This document shows, piece after piece, positions 35,951 to 44,593 of a stretch of DNA of 64,000 nucleotides (position 1 is the stretch's first letter; each line of letters starts with the position of its first letter). The notes below the pieces were generated by a model, which worked only from the letters and a program-made list of their open reading frames with translations, ran no database searches and was not told where the DNA came from. Where the stretch lies: assembly GCF_052055585.1 (NCBI RefSeq), contig NZ_CP170485.1, positions 744,001 to 808,000 on the forward strand, in the 5' to 3' direction. The translations under genes were made by a program, and so were the position numbers. The DNA is from Oceanicaulis sp052055585. GTDB taxonomy: Bacteria > Pseudomonadota > Alphaproteobacteria > Caulobacterales > Maricaulaceae.

Positions 35951-37406
35951 ACGCACCATTCTGACAAGCGCTGCGCTGGCCGCCGCGCTCTGGCTTGAGC
36001 CGGTCTCCGCACAGGAGCTGGAGACAGGTCTCAGCGCGCAAACATCTCATGAGGGCGTGTTTGACGGGGTGAGCGTCCGTTATGACGCGCTGGTCGAGAC
36101 CAGCCTTCTGCCCGGCGCAGATGGCGAAGTGGCGGGCCGCCTCGTCACCACAAGCTATATCGCTCACAACGCGGGCGAGGCGTCCGAGCGGCCTGTGCTG
36201 TTTCTGTTCAATGGCGGTCCTGGCGCCTCCACCACGCCGCTGCATCTGAGCGCCTTTGGCCCGATGCGCCGGTTCGGCAAGGGCGAGACCGCCTATATGC
36301 AGCCCAATCCCGACAGTCTTCTGGATACCGCGGACCTGGTGTTCATCGACCCGGTCGGCACGGGCTTCTCCGTCCCCGAGACCGAAGAAGACGGCGCGCA
36401 ATTCTGGAGCCGGGAAGGGGATGCGCTGTCTGTAGCGGCGGTGATCGAGAGCTGGCTGGAGCGCCATGGTCGCACGGCCTCGCCGCGCTATGTGCTGGGA
36501 CAGTCCTACGGAACGCTGCGCGCCGCCGAGATCGCCCGTCTGGCGCCTGAACTCAATCTCGATGGCGTCCTGTTGTTCGCGCTGGTGCCTGATCGTCAGG
36601 ATGGCGATGCGTCCTACGCGCTGAGCTTTCCCAGCATGAGCGCGGCGGCCTGGTATCATGACCGGATCGAGCGTGAAGGCCGCAGTGCAACGGACGTCTT
36701 TAATGAAGCTGTGGACTATGCCCAGGCAACCTATCTGCCGGCGCTGGCCGAAGGCGACGCGCTGGCCGAGGCTGACAAAAGCGAGATCGCCACAGCCTTG
36801 TCCGGCTTCATGGGGCTGAGCGCGCCGTACATCCTTGAACACGATATCCGGCTCAGCAATCGCGACTTCATGTTCGAATTGCTTGCCGATGAAGGTCTTC
36901 GCACCGGCCAGCTGGACGCGCGCGCGACCCGGCGTCTGGATGCGCCCGCGCAGCGGCCACCCTATGACGATCCGGGCCTGAGCTATCATCCGGGCGAACC
37001 GTCTGAACCCGAAGGGGAGCCGGCGTTCAGCTTTGATGCAGACGCTTATCCCTCCATCGTGGAAGCCTATTACGACGAGGTGCTGGGCTTTGATCCCGAG
37101 CGGCCTTACCGGGCGCTCAATCTCGATGTGAACTCGGCCTGGGATCATCAGGGCTGGCAGCCGGCCATTCCCTATCTCGCCACAGCGATGGAGAACGATC
37201 CTGATTTGCGTCTGTTCTGGGCGGCGGGAATATTTGACCTGTCCACCCCGGCCTATGGCGGGCGCTATGCGCTCGATCAGGCGGGCATTCCCGCTGACCG
37301 GCTGACCGCCGCCTATTTCCCGGCAGGCCATTCGGTGTTTGTGGGAGAAGAGAACCGCGCGCTTCTGGGTGAAGCGGTGCGCGCCTTTCTGAGCCCGCAG
37401 AACTGA
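35937..37406 (+). CDS. Secreted S10 serine carboxypeptidase
   Basis: 489 residues with a signal peptide (LTSAALAAALWLEPVSAQ, cut near 25). S10 landmarks: LFLFNGGPGASTTPLHL (oxyanion region), LVFIDPVGTGFS, nucleophile Ser190 in YVLGQSYGTLRAAE, a late Asp in IFDLSTPAYGG and His465 in FPAGHSVFVGEE. It releases C-terminal amino acids from peptides in the periplasm or outside. The start is ATG 35937 with AAGGAGA upstream, overlapping the permease 3' end by 14 bases; the frame stays open farther 5', but that part lies inside the permease gene. A paralogue is at 41189-42655. Confidence 0.92.
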   Translation: MKLFKRTILTSAALAAALWLEPVSAQELETGLSAQTSHEGVFDGVSVRYDALVETSLLPGADGEVAGRLVTTSYIAHNAGEASERPVLFLFNGGPGASTTPLHLSAFGPMRRFGKGETAYMQPNPDSLLDTADLVFIDPVGTGFSVPETEEDGAQFWSREGDALSVAAVIESWLERHGRTASPRYVLGQSYGTLRAAEIARLAPELNLDGVLLFALVPDRQDGDASYALSFPSMSAAAWYHDRIEREGRSATDVFNEAVDYAQATYLPALAEGDALAEADKSEIATALSGFMGLSAPYILEHDIRLSNRDFMFELLADEGLRTGQLDARATRRLDAPAQRPPYDDPGLSYHPGEPSEPEGEPAFSFDADAYPSIVEAYYDEVLGFDPERPYRALNLDVNSAWDHQGWQPAIPYLATAMENDPDLRLFWAAGIFDLSTPAYGGRYALDQAGIPADRLTAAYFPAGHSVFVGEENRALLGEAVRAFLSPQN

Positions 37407-37413
37407 GGCGTTC

Positions 37414-37444
37414 GCCTGCGCGCCCCTAGAAGGGGTGCGCAGGC
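37414..37444. terminator. Hairpin at convergent gene ends
   Basis: GCCTGCGC (37414-37421) pairs with GCGCAGGC (37437-37444), with an inner CCCC/GGGG extension around TAGAA. It spans the stop codon of the minus-strand gene and follows the S10 stop by 8 bases. There is no U-tract on either strand, so a bidirectional terminator role is only suggested. Confidence 0.45.
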
Positions 37445-38397
37445 AGGCCCAGCTCTTCAGCCTTCATTTCAAGATATCGCCCGCAGACCAGATCCTGAAC
37501 GATATGGCCGAGCGATTTATAGGCGGTGATGGCATCCCTGTCGGGGCGACCGGAGACCTTGCCGTCATAGACCTCGCCGATCTCTCCGACGATATGGGCG
37601 TCATCGATGCGGCCTGACGCCTTGGCGTTCAGGAATTCTGCGCCCTGGGCCAGCACGCCTTCGCGGTGGTCGGCGATGAAATGGCTTTGCGCCACCAGAT
37701 CATCATCCACTTCGGCGGGGCCGGCATAGCTTGAGCCCACAATGTTGATATGCGTGCCGGGTTGCACCCACGCGCCCTTCACCACAGGGGTGGGGGAGGC
37801 GGTGACCGTGCAGATGATGTCGGCCTGTTCGACCGAGGCGCGGATATCGGTGCTGGTGGTGATTTTGAGGCCGGTCCGCCCGCGCAGGATCTCCGCCATC
37901 GCTTCGGCTTTGGCGAGATTGCGTCCGGTCAGGATCACGTGCTTGAGCGCGCGGATTTTGGAGATGGCGAGAACGTGAGAGCCTGCCTGTTCGCCATAAC
38001 CGACCACGGTCAGGCGTTCGGCGTCATGACGGGCCATGGCGTTGGTCGCCGCTGCGCTGGCTGCGCCCGTGCGGATCGAGGTGACCTCGCCCGCATGAAC
38101 AAGAGCGGTCGGCTCACCCGTTTCCGGATTGAACATCAGAACGCCGCCCTGATGAGATTGGCGTCCCTTGTCCGCATTGCCGGGAAAGACGCTGACGAGC
38201 TTGGCGCCGAAGGCGTCAATCTCCCCAAGCGCGCCCGGCATCACGCCGAACATGCGACTGTCGGCCATGCGCAGGATCGAGCGCAGAGGCTGGATGCTTT
38301 GTCCGCGCGACAGCGCCAGCATCGCGTCCCGCATCAGCGCGATGGTCTCTTCATAGGTGAGATGCTCGCGCACAAAGTCCCGGCCGATCACTCTCAT
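37426..38397 (-). CDS. Ornithine cyclodeaminase/mu-crystallin family enzyme
   Basis: 323 residues. The nucleotide-binding motif is LTVVGYGEQAGSHVLAI, preceded by HAGEVTSIRTGAASAAATNA; INIVGSSYAGPAEVDDDLV follows. It is related to the enzyme at 33677-34630 but on the opposite strand, and the Rossmann Gly pattern differs slightly (GYGEQAG versus GAGVQAR). Its start overlaps the stop of the secreted amidohydrolase gene (ATGA). It probably oxidises or deaminates an amino acid released by that hydrolase, using NAD(P). The substrate is unknown. Confidence 0.9.
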   Translation of the reverse strand: MRVIGRDFVREHLTYEETIALMRDAMLALSRGQSIQPLRSILRMADSRMFGVMPGALGEIDAFGAKLVSVFPGNADKGRQSHQGGVLMFNPETGEPTALVHAGEVTSIRTGAASAAATNAMARHDAERLTVVGYGEQAGSHVLAISKIRALKHVILTGRNLAKAEAMAEILRGRTGLKITTSTDIRASVEQADIICTVTASPTPVVKGAWVQPGTHINIVGSSYAGPAEVDDDLVAQSHFIADHREGVLAQGAEFLNAKASGRIDDAHIVGEIGEVYDGKVSGRPDRDAITAYKSLGHIVQDLVCGRYLEMKAEELGLPAHPF

Positions 38398-40427
38398 TGG
38401 ACAGGCTCGGGCAGGGCGACAGGCTCGGCGAACGGCTGGATGCCAAGCGCGCGATGGATTTCGGCGGGCAGATAGGCGACGCCGTCCTTCATCACCAGAC
38501 GGATCTCGCGAATGTTGGAGATATTCTCCAGCGGATCATTGGGGATCAGGAAGAAGTCTGCGCGCTTGCCGATCTCGATGCTGCCCAGCATGGCCTCGCG
38601 GCCCAGATAGCGTTCGGCTTCAAGCGTCGCCAGCGCCAGGGCGCGGGCAGGGCTGATGCCCGCTTGCACATAAAGCTCCACTTCCCGAAGGGCCGGGAAA
38701 CCGAAGCTGGAATCGGTGCCCGGCAGAAGTTGAACGCCGCGATCATCCAGAAGCTTCATCGTGTCCAGAAGGCTTTGGAAGCCATTGCGGTATTCCGCAT
38801 CGGTCTCCTCGCTATCCACCGTCACGAAGGCGCGGCGGCGATTGCGTTGAAAGCCGATGGGCATGTGCTCCACATGGCCCGCCGCGGCGCTCGGAAACTC
38901 GCCGGACCGGCTGAGCATGAGAAGCTCAAGGGTCACTGCGGTCGTATCCAGCGCCGTACCGTGCTCGACCATCAGGTCAACCGTGTGCTGAACCTCATCC
39001 GAGTTCAGATCCAGCATGGCGGCGCGACGCATGCCGGTCAGGCGGATCGGGGTGCGGGTGTCTTCATCCGCTTCCAGAAGCCAACCCAGCATCAGCTGGT
39101 TGATGTGGGAAATGTCGTCATAGCCCGCTTCGATCACATAATCGGGGCTGACAAAGGCGGGCACGTGGCCGGTCACGCCAAGGCCCCAGGCATGGGCTTC
39201 TGCGATCACGGGGGCGATCCAGTCGCCGGGCAGGGAGTTATAGATCTTCACCTGCCAATAGCCGTGGCTGGCGTACCAGCGCACCGCTTCCAGGGCGTTA
39301 TCCAGCGTGTCCGCGATGATGCCGGTGCGCACCGAATAGGGGCTGCGGCCTTCCAGCATGCCGTTGGGCACAGTGCGCGGGCCGGCCAGTTCGCCGGCCT
39401 CGATGCGATTGATCAGCCGGATCAGGCCTTCAGGGTCATTGCCCATATCCCGCACGCTGGTGACGCCCGCCGACAGATAGCGCAGGCCCGTGCCCGAATT
39501 GATGTGGGCGTGCATGTCATGAAGGCCGGGCACCAGAACGCCGCCTTCGCCATCAATGATCTGATGATCCTCGCCGATCCAGACGGTCGCGTCAGGCTGC
39601 ACGCCGACGATTTCTCCCTGGAACACGGTAACGGCGGACAAACCGGTCAGCGCGCCAGCCTCGGGATCAAAGATCCGCACATTACGGATCACGACCGGGC
39701 TTTCAAACTCGTGGGCCAGCTGGTCCTGCAGCTCTTCCTGATGGCGCACTTCAAATCCGGCGCTCAGCTCGGCCAGTTGCGGTGCGAGTTCGGCATACTC
39801 TTCCAGAATGGTCATGCCTGAAATGCTGGCGATGAGGCGAAGATCCTCGTCCATCACCACATAGCTGGCGCCAAGATTCAGCCCGGTCAGGCGGTAGACC
39901 GTGGCGTCCTCCAGGCCTTCAATGGGGGCCTCGAGCGGAACGGCTTCGACCTGCAACTCGCCCGCCGGAGCGACAGGCAGGGCGCTTTTACCGGTCGCCA
40001 GCACCGCCCGCACATACATGCCGGCGCTCCAGGGGCTGCCGTCAGCGGCTATGTAGAGCCGGGGTTCGCTGACCTCGATGACGCCGCTGTCAGACTGGCT
40101 GTTCCATTCAAGCTGTCCGTCAGACTGGCTCATCGTCTCGTGAACCGGATCGCCGAACAGCGAATGGCCCTCAATGGTCCAGCTGACCGGAATGCCGTCT
40201 GCGTTCAGCGTCAGGCTTTGCTGATTGCCCGCACCGCGCCCGTTATTGTCGACATCATACTCGATCCCGACCTGATCCCCGTTCGTCGTGGCGTGGAGAT
40301 AACCGACATTTTCGCCAGCCGCGATAACCACATAGGAATCCGTGCGGGGTTCCTGGGCCTGAGCAAGGCCGGTTAAGAAGGAGGCGTTGAGAAAGGCGAG
40401 GCCGAAAGCGGCTTGAAGCAGGCGCAT
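38394..40427 (-). CDS. Secreted metal-dependent amidohydrolase
   Basis: 677 residues with a signal peptide (cut near GLAQAQ, about 25). The first ~230 residues are a beta-rich, poorly conserved domain. The amidohydrolase barrel follows, with metal ligands HxH in LHDMHAHIN, Lys in YWQVKIYNS, His in VTGHVPAF, His in DISHINQL and Asp in PGTDSSFG. The arrangement is that of the imidazolonepropionase/Xaa-Pro-dipeptidase-like branch of secreted amidohydrolases, several of which cleave dipeptides. An N-terminal extension is common in this group. It is the first gene of a two-gene unit with the cyclodeaminase-like enzyme. The likely role is periplasmic dipeptide or cyclic-amide hydrolysis. Confidence 0.87.
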   Translation of the reverse strand: MRLLQAAFGLAFLNASFLTGLAQAQEPRTDSYVVIAAGENVGYLHATTNGDQVGIEYDVDNNGRGAGNQQSLTLNADGIPVSWTIEGHSLFGDPVHETMSQSDGQLEWNSQSDSGVIEVSEPRLYIAADGSPWSAGMYVRAVLATGKSALPVAPAGELQVEAVPLEAPIEGLEDATVYRLTGLNLGASYVVMDEDLRLIASISGMTILEEYAELAPQLAELSAGFEVRHQEELQDQLAHEFESPVVIRNVRIFDPEAGALTGLSAVTVFQGEIVGVQPDATVWIGEDHQIIDGEGGVLVPGLHDMHAHINSGTGLRYLSAGVTSVRDMGNDPEGLIRLINRIEAGELAGPRTVPNGMLEGRSPYSVRTGIIADTLDNALEAVRWYASHGYWQVKIYNSLPGDWIAPVIAEAHAWGLGVTGHVPAFVSPDYVIEAGYDDISHINQLMLGWLLEADEDTRTPIRLTGMRRAAMLDLNSDEVQHTVDLMVEHGTALDTTAVTLELLMLSRSGEFPSAAAGHVEHMPIGFQRNRRRAFVTVDSEETDAEYRNGFQSLLDTMKLLDDRGVQLLPGTDSSFGFPALREVELYVQAGISPARALALATLEAERYLGREAMLGSIEIGKRADFFLIPNDPLENISNIREIRLVMKDGVAYLPAEIHRALGIQPFAEPVALPEPVQ

Positions 40428-40534
40428 GAGCGGAAGACTCCGTTCTGAAAACAGGGCGCCTGAGGGCGCTTCATGCAGACTAGCCCCAGTGTGGTCGATA
40501 ATTTTATCTATTGAGGCCTGCGGACCCGTTCGGG

Positions 40535-40550
40535 CGGGAAAATTATCCCG
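40535..40550. promoter_or_regulatory. Candidate Lrp-type site upstream of the amidohydrolase gene
   Basis: CGGGAAAATTATCCCG is an inverted repeat (CGGGA/TCCCG) with an AAATTAT core like the AWATTWT core of Lrp sites. It lies 108 bases upstream of the amidohydrolase ATG and 25 bases after the Lrp-family gene. GCGGGAAAATT also occurs at 42768-42778, upstream of the S10 gene. Confidence 0.35.
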
Positions 40551-40574
40551 TCAATGTGAGGGCTGGCGATCGAT

Positions 40575-41054
40575 CTAAGTCTCAGAGATGTGGACCGGAA
40601 GCGCCGTGGTATTCTTCATTTGCGACAGTGCGACGATGGAGCTGACATCTTCAACGCCGGGCAGTTTCAGGATCGTATTGAAAATAAACTCTTGATACCA
40701 TTTGATATCCGGAGCCACGACCTTGATCATGACATCGCGTTCTCCTAGGATGGAATAGCATTCCACGACTTCTGGAATGGACATGACGCCCCGGACAAAT
40801 TTTTGCCGGTCAGCATCGGCCAGGTAAGAGATTTTCAGCTGGGCGAAGACGTGCAGATTGACGCCCAGCTTCTCCGGATCCAGCAGGGCCACCTGAGCCT
40901 TGATATAGCCTTCCTCGCGCAGGCGCTGGATGCGGCGCCAGCAGGGCGATTGCGACAGACCCACCCGGTCCGCCAGTTCGGCGGTCGAGATCGAGCAGTC
41001 CTTCTGCAGTTGCTCGAGGATGCGGACATCGATGGCGTCCAGCTTCTGGCTCAT
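40575..41054 (-). CDS. Lrp/AsnC-family transcriptional regulator
   Basis: 159 residues from MSQKLDAID; GGGGAGAGTCAAC precedes this ATG, which also gives the usual family length. The N-terminal helix-turn-helix (LDAIDVRILEQLQKDCSIST, then SQSPCWRRIQRLREEGYI) is followed by the RAM ligand-binding domain (about 65-150, including YSILGERDVMIKVVAPD). The family responds to amino acids and forms octameric or larger complexes. It is placed among peptidase and amino-acid enzyme genes, so it is the natural local regulator. A near-palindromic element upstream suggests autoregulation. Confidence 0.93.
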   Translation of the reverse strand: MSQKLDAIDVRILEQLQKDCSISTAELADRVGLSQSPCWRRIQRLREEGYIKAQVALLDPEKLGVNLHVFAQLKISYLADADRQKFVRGVMSIPEVVECYSILGERDVMIKVVAPDIKWYQEFIFNTILKLPGVEDVSSIVALSQMKNTTALPVHISET

Positions 41055-41109
41055 GTTGACTCTCCCCAAATGCTTGCGCATGCGATTTCCGGCTTCCGCC
41101 AAAAACCCG

Positions 41110-41131
41110 GATGAAAAATTACAATTTCATC
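41110..41131. promoter_or_regulatory. Candidate autoregulatory site of the Lrp-family gene
   Basis: GATGAAA-AATTACAA-TTTCATC, a 7-bp inverted repeat with an AT-rich centre, 56-77 bases upstream of the regulator's start codon. Position and symmetry fit an Lrp-family operator; binding is untested. Confidence 0.4.
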
Positions 41132-41188
41132 TGAGGGGTGATTAAACAATCTGCCAAACCAGAAAACAACAGAATTGTTGCGCTGCAG

Positions 41189-42655
41189 CTAACGGGTCAT
41201 GAAGCGGCGCAAATCCGACGTCATGTCGCGCAGCGCCCGAGGGTTGATATAGGCCATGTGCCCGCCCTCATACTCGGCCACCCAGATGCGACGCCCCCCA
41301 TTTTCCAGGTGATCGGCCAGATAACGCGCCGGCCCCAGCGTGGTGGTGGTGTCGTAAAGGCCGGTCCCGATCAGCACGCCGAAGTCTTCAGATGCGGCCA
41401 GCGCAGCTTCCAGCTGTGACGCATAATCATAGTCGTCAAACGGGCCGCCCATGCCGCCCGTGGGCAACCAGCGCCAGTCCGAGGCGTTGGGCGCGCGCCA
41501 GGCGTACTCTTCCATGGGCAGGCTGATCTCGAGCGTTTCGGTGAAATGGGCGGACAGGGCCTGAGGCACCCAGCTGGCGACCGGACCAAACGGGTCGGAC
41601 GGGCGCTCGCCCGCCGCCGGGGCGTCGCCCACATACCGCGCATCATAGACGGCGAGGCGCTGGTTCTCATCAGACAGCAGGACGCTGCGGAACGCCGCCT
41701 TGGTGATCGACAGCCGGTTCTCGAGGAAGTACGCGGCCGGAACGCCGGTATAGGCGTGCAGCTGGTTGGCGATGGACCGACGCTGGCGCTCCGGCAGGGC
41801 TTCGCCTTGCGCCAGAGCCAGAAGGTAATCGCTCATCGCCCAGGCATGGACCTCGTCGACAAAGTCGATCATCGACGACCTGCCGCGATCCGCCTTTCCA
41901 TGATAGGCGGCGATGGCGGCGAGCGAGGCCAGATTGGTGGCGTGCGAGACAATGTTGTCGGCGCGCTGGGAGGTCTCGATCATGTTCACGGCCTGACCAA
42001 GCAGGATCACGCCCGCCAGCGGCTGGCTGTCCGCCATCAGCCCGGCGACAACGCTGGCGCGCAACGTGCCGTAGCTTTCCCCCAGCACATAGACCGGCGC
42101 GCCGGTGCGCCCGTGATCGTCCAGCCAGCGGGAGATGAAGTTCGCGGTCAGTTGCGCATCGCCCATCACGGTCAGAAGCGCGCCTTCCTCATCCTCGCCG
42201 ATGACGCGGCTGAAGCCTGTGGCGGGCGGGTCGATGAAGACCATGTCCGCCACATCCAGCAAGGAATGAGCGTTGGCGGTGGTCTCGGCGTTGGGCGCGA
42301 CAGGTCTGGCGGGGTCGGAAGGCGCATCAATCCGCACCGGGCCCAGCCCGCCCACATGAAGCCAGCTCGACGGGGCGCCGGGGCCGCCATTGAACAGGAA
42401 CAGGACCGGCCGCTCTTGCGGGGCATCGGTCTCAACAAGATAGGCGGTCGTCACCATGCTGACGGCGGGAAGCTGATCCGTCGCCGCCATCTCGGTGCGC
42501 TCAACCCGCGCCTCATAGCTCACCTGCTGGTAATTGAAGACGCCTTCAAAGCGGGTGTTGGCGTTCAGGGTTTCGGTCTGGGCCAGAGCCGGCAGAGAGA
42601 AACAGCTGGCGAGCGTCGTTGCGAGGAGGGCGGCGCGAAAGGCGATCATGGTCAT
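41189..42655 (-). CDS. Secreted S10 serine carboxypeptidase
   Basis: 488 residues from ATG 42655, giving a compact signal peptide (AFRAALLATTLASCFSLPAL, cut near AQT). ATG 42700 is an alternative with a better GAGGTC ribosome-binding site and would add 15 residues. S10 motifs: LFLFNGGPGAPSSWLHV, MVFIDPPATGFS, nucleophile in YVLGESYGTLRAS, Asp in GTGLYDTTTTLG and His in YEGGHMAYINP. It is a paralogue of the product at 35937-37406, with a Glu before the catalytic Ser (GESYG), as in classical S10 enzymes, where the other has Gln (GQSYG). It probably trims C-termini of peptides in the periplasm. The gene is divergent from the ECF sigma at 42914. Confidence 0.9.
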   Translation of the reverse strand: MTMIAFRAALLATTLASCFSLPALAQTETLNANTRFEGVFNYQQVSYEARVERTEMAATDQLPAVSMVTTAYLVETDAPQERPVLFLFNGGPGAPSSWLHVGGLGPVRIDAPSDPARPVAPNAETTANAHSLLDVADMVFIDPPATGFSRVIGEDEEGALLTVMGDAQLTANFISRWLDDHGRTGAPVYVLGESYGTLRASVVAGLMADSQPLAGVILLGQAVNMIETSQRADNIVSHATNLASLAAIAAYHGKADRGRSSMIDFVDEVHAWAMSDYLLALAQGEALPERQRRSIANQLHAYTGVPAAYFLENRLSITKAAFRSVLLSDENQRLAVYDARYVGDAPAAGERPSDPFGPVASWVPQALSAHFTETLEISLPMEEYAWRAPNASDWRWLPTGGMGGPFDDYDYASQLEAALAASEDFGVLIGTGLYDTTTTLGPARYLADHLENGGRRIWVAEYEGGHMAYINPRALRDMTSDLRRFMTR

Positions 42656-42913
42656 ATCCGTGAATGGCTTTGCCCCTACTCTAAGCGGGAGGGCGCGCAT
42701 GGATCGACCTCGAATTTCTGTCTCCGGTATTCGGATTTGCGTAGGTCATGCGCGTCCGGCGGCCCAGCGGGAAAATTTAGTCCATCGATCAGCAGGCGTG
42801 CAGACCGCGTCACTCCGGGGGAGGCGGCTGATACCGACGCCCGGAACGGGCGAGTCGTATTGCGGTGCAGCACGGGCTTTGATAAGGCCCCTCGGGTCTG
42901 GTTGGGAAGCGCC

Positions 42914-43429
42914 ATGCCCAAGAGCCTTCAGCGTCTGTACCGCCTTCACGGCGCCAGCTTGATTGCGGCGCTGAGAAAGCGCTTTGGCGAAGGCCCGCCT
43001 GATCCCGAGGACGCGGCCCATGCCGCAATCATCAAATACATCGAGCTGGACGGGGATGACGAAGTGGCGTCTCCGCGGGCTTTCCTGTTCGCGATGGCGC
43101 GGAACCTGATGGTGGATGAATTACGGCGCATGGACGTGCGTCGTCGCCATGCCGAGCAGGAAGACTGCAATCCGCTTGTTCCGAAAGTGGAAGAAACCAC
43201 GCCTGAAAACGTCTTACTCAATAGGGAGCGTCGCGCGCGGCTCAATGAGGCGGTGCGTGCGTTGCCAGAGCGTCAGCGGCGCTTGATCATCATGAGCAGG
43301 ATCGACGGGTTGAGTTACAAACAGATCGCCGAACGCACAGGGCTGTCCCAGGCCGGCATCAGCCGGGAGATCACACGGGCCCTGGCGACGTTACAGGCGA
43401 AGCTCACCGAGGGAGGCGCGCCGTCATGA
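42914..43429 (+). CDS. FecI-like ECF sigma factor
   Basis: 171 residues. Region 2 includes PDPEDAAHAAIIKYIEL (acidic DPEDA as usual for region 2.2) and FLFAMARNLMVDELRR; region 4 includes LPERQRRLIIMSRIDGLSYK and LSQAGISREITRALATLQ. The start at MPKSLQRL is preceded by GGGAAGC; upstream in-frame sequence is antisense to the S10 gene and is not coding. Its stop overlaps the FecR gene (ATGA), and a TonB receptor with an STN signalling domain follows, so this is a cell-surface signalling sigma. Confidence 0.92.
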   Translation: MPKSLQRLYRLHGASLIAALRKRFGEGPPDPEDAAHAAIIKYIELDGDDEVASPRAFLFAMARNLMVDELRRMDVRRRHAEQEDCNPLVPKVEETTPENVLLNRERRARLNEAVRALPERQRRLIIMSRIDGLSYKQIAERTGLSQAGISREITRALATLQAKLTEGGAPS

Positions 43430-44460
43430 CGACGACGCAGGGCATCACCGAACAGGCGCAGGCCTGGATGAGCGAGCATCTCGCGGGGATGACGGCTGCA
43501 CGCAAGCGGGCCTTCCAGGACTGGCTCGCAGTGTCGCCCGATCATGGCGCAGCGTTCGCGTCGCTCCAGTCGCTGTGGGACGAGCTGGGCTGGGATGAAA
43601 CGCTGAACGCCGAAGCGCTCGCCATGGATGAAAGCGAAACAGCGTCCCGACCCGCCTCCTGGATGGATCGCGCCGGAGCGGTGCTGGAGCGTTTTGAAGG
43701 CTGGCTGGCCGGCGGCGTCGCTGCGGGCGTGGCGGCGGCTGTTGCGCTCATGTTCTTCCTGCCGGTGATGAGCGCACCGACTCCTGAGGTGCAGGAGGCT
43801 GAAACGGGTCTCGCCCGGCTGGATCATTACGCCACCTCGGTTGGCGAGATCCGCGTCGTGGCGCTGGCCGATGGCTCGCAGGTGACGCTGGGCGGCGCGA
43901 CCGAGATCGAGGTTCGTCTGGCGGCGGACCGTCGCGATATTCGCATGGTGTCTGGCGGGGATGCGCTGTTTGACGTGGCGCATGATCCCGAGCGCCCCTT
44001 CCGGGTGGATGCGGGGCGGGTGTCGGCCACGGTTCTGGGCACCGTGTTCGAGATCAACAGCGCCAGTGCGGCGGCGACGGTCAGCGTGGTCGAGGGCCGG
44101 GTGCGGGTCGCGGACGAGGGGCATCAGCAGGTGCTGGGCCCGGGTGAACGCGTGACCGCTCAGGCCGGGCGCGGCTGGTCGCATGAGACCTTCAACGCCG
44201 ATCATGCGGCCCGCTGGATCGAGACGCGCATGGTGTTTCGTGACGCGCCTCTGTCGCAGATCGTGGAAGACGTGAACCGCTATTTCCCCGCAGGGGTGAC
44301 GCTGCAGGACGAAAGCCTTGAAAGGCTGCGGGTTACATCCAGTTTCCGCATAGATCAGCTGGAAAGTGCGCTCTCGGGAATAGCGTTAAGTCATGGCCTA
44401 AGGGTTGAAGGCGATGCGTCCGAGGGTTTTATTTTAAGCCGTGGCGCCTCTTCTCAATAA
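43426..44460 (+). CDS. FecR-like anti-sigma/signal relay protein
   Basis: 344 residues. The N-terminal cytoplasmic part (AQAWMSEHLAGMTAARKRAF, then DWLAVSPDHGAAFASLQSLW) is the DUF4880-type sigma-binding region. One membrane helix lies at about 93-115 (LAGGVAAGVAAAVALMFFLP). The periplasmic FecR domain follows (VVALADGSQVTLGGATEIEV, TVLGTVFEI) and a C-terminal STN-like contact domain ends the protein (FPAGVTLQDESLERLRVTSS). It should hold or activate the sigma according to the state of the outer-membrane receptor. Confidence 0.93.
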   Translation: MTTTQGITEQAQAWMSEHLAGMTAARKRAFQDWLAVSPDHGAAFASLQSLWDELGWDETLNAEALAMDESETASRPASWMDRAGAVLERFEGWLAGGVAAGVAAAVALMFFLPVMSAPTPEVQEAETGLARLDHYATSVGEIRVVALADGSQVTLGGATEIEVRLAADRRDIRMVSGGDALFDVAHDPERPFRVDAGRVSATVLGTVFEINSASAAATVSVVEGRVRVADEGHQQVLGPGERVTAQAGRGWSHETFNADHAARWIETRMVFRDAPLSQIVEDVNRYFPAGVTLQDESLERLRVTSSFRIDQLESALSGIALSHGLRVEGDASEGFILSRGASSQ

Positions 44461-44488
44461 GAACTTTTTGTTAAATCGTCTTCAAAGC

Positions 44489-44515
44489 TGAAACAGCCTG
44501 TCACCTCTCTTCGTC
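44489..44515 (+). promoter_or_regulatory. Candidate ECF promoter of the TonB receptor gene
   Basis: TGAAAC (44489-44494), 17 bases, CGTC (44512-44515): the AAC/CGTC pattern common to many ECF promoters at the standard spacing. It lies about 78 bases before the receptor ATG and just after fecR-like, so it is a reasonable target for the adjacent sigma. Confidence 0.5.
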
Positions 44516-44593
44516 AAAAGGAGGCGAGGCCGGAAATCCGGCGCGCCTGAGTTTTGATTTCGCCCGCTGGGGCGAACCTTGAGGGGGTATCCC

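Noticed and set aside
41546..42913. Long in-frame extension before the FecI-like start
   Set aside because: It is antisense to the S10 carboxypeptidase gene. MPKSLQRL has a ribosome-binding site and gives the normal ECF length.
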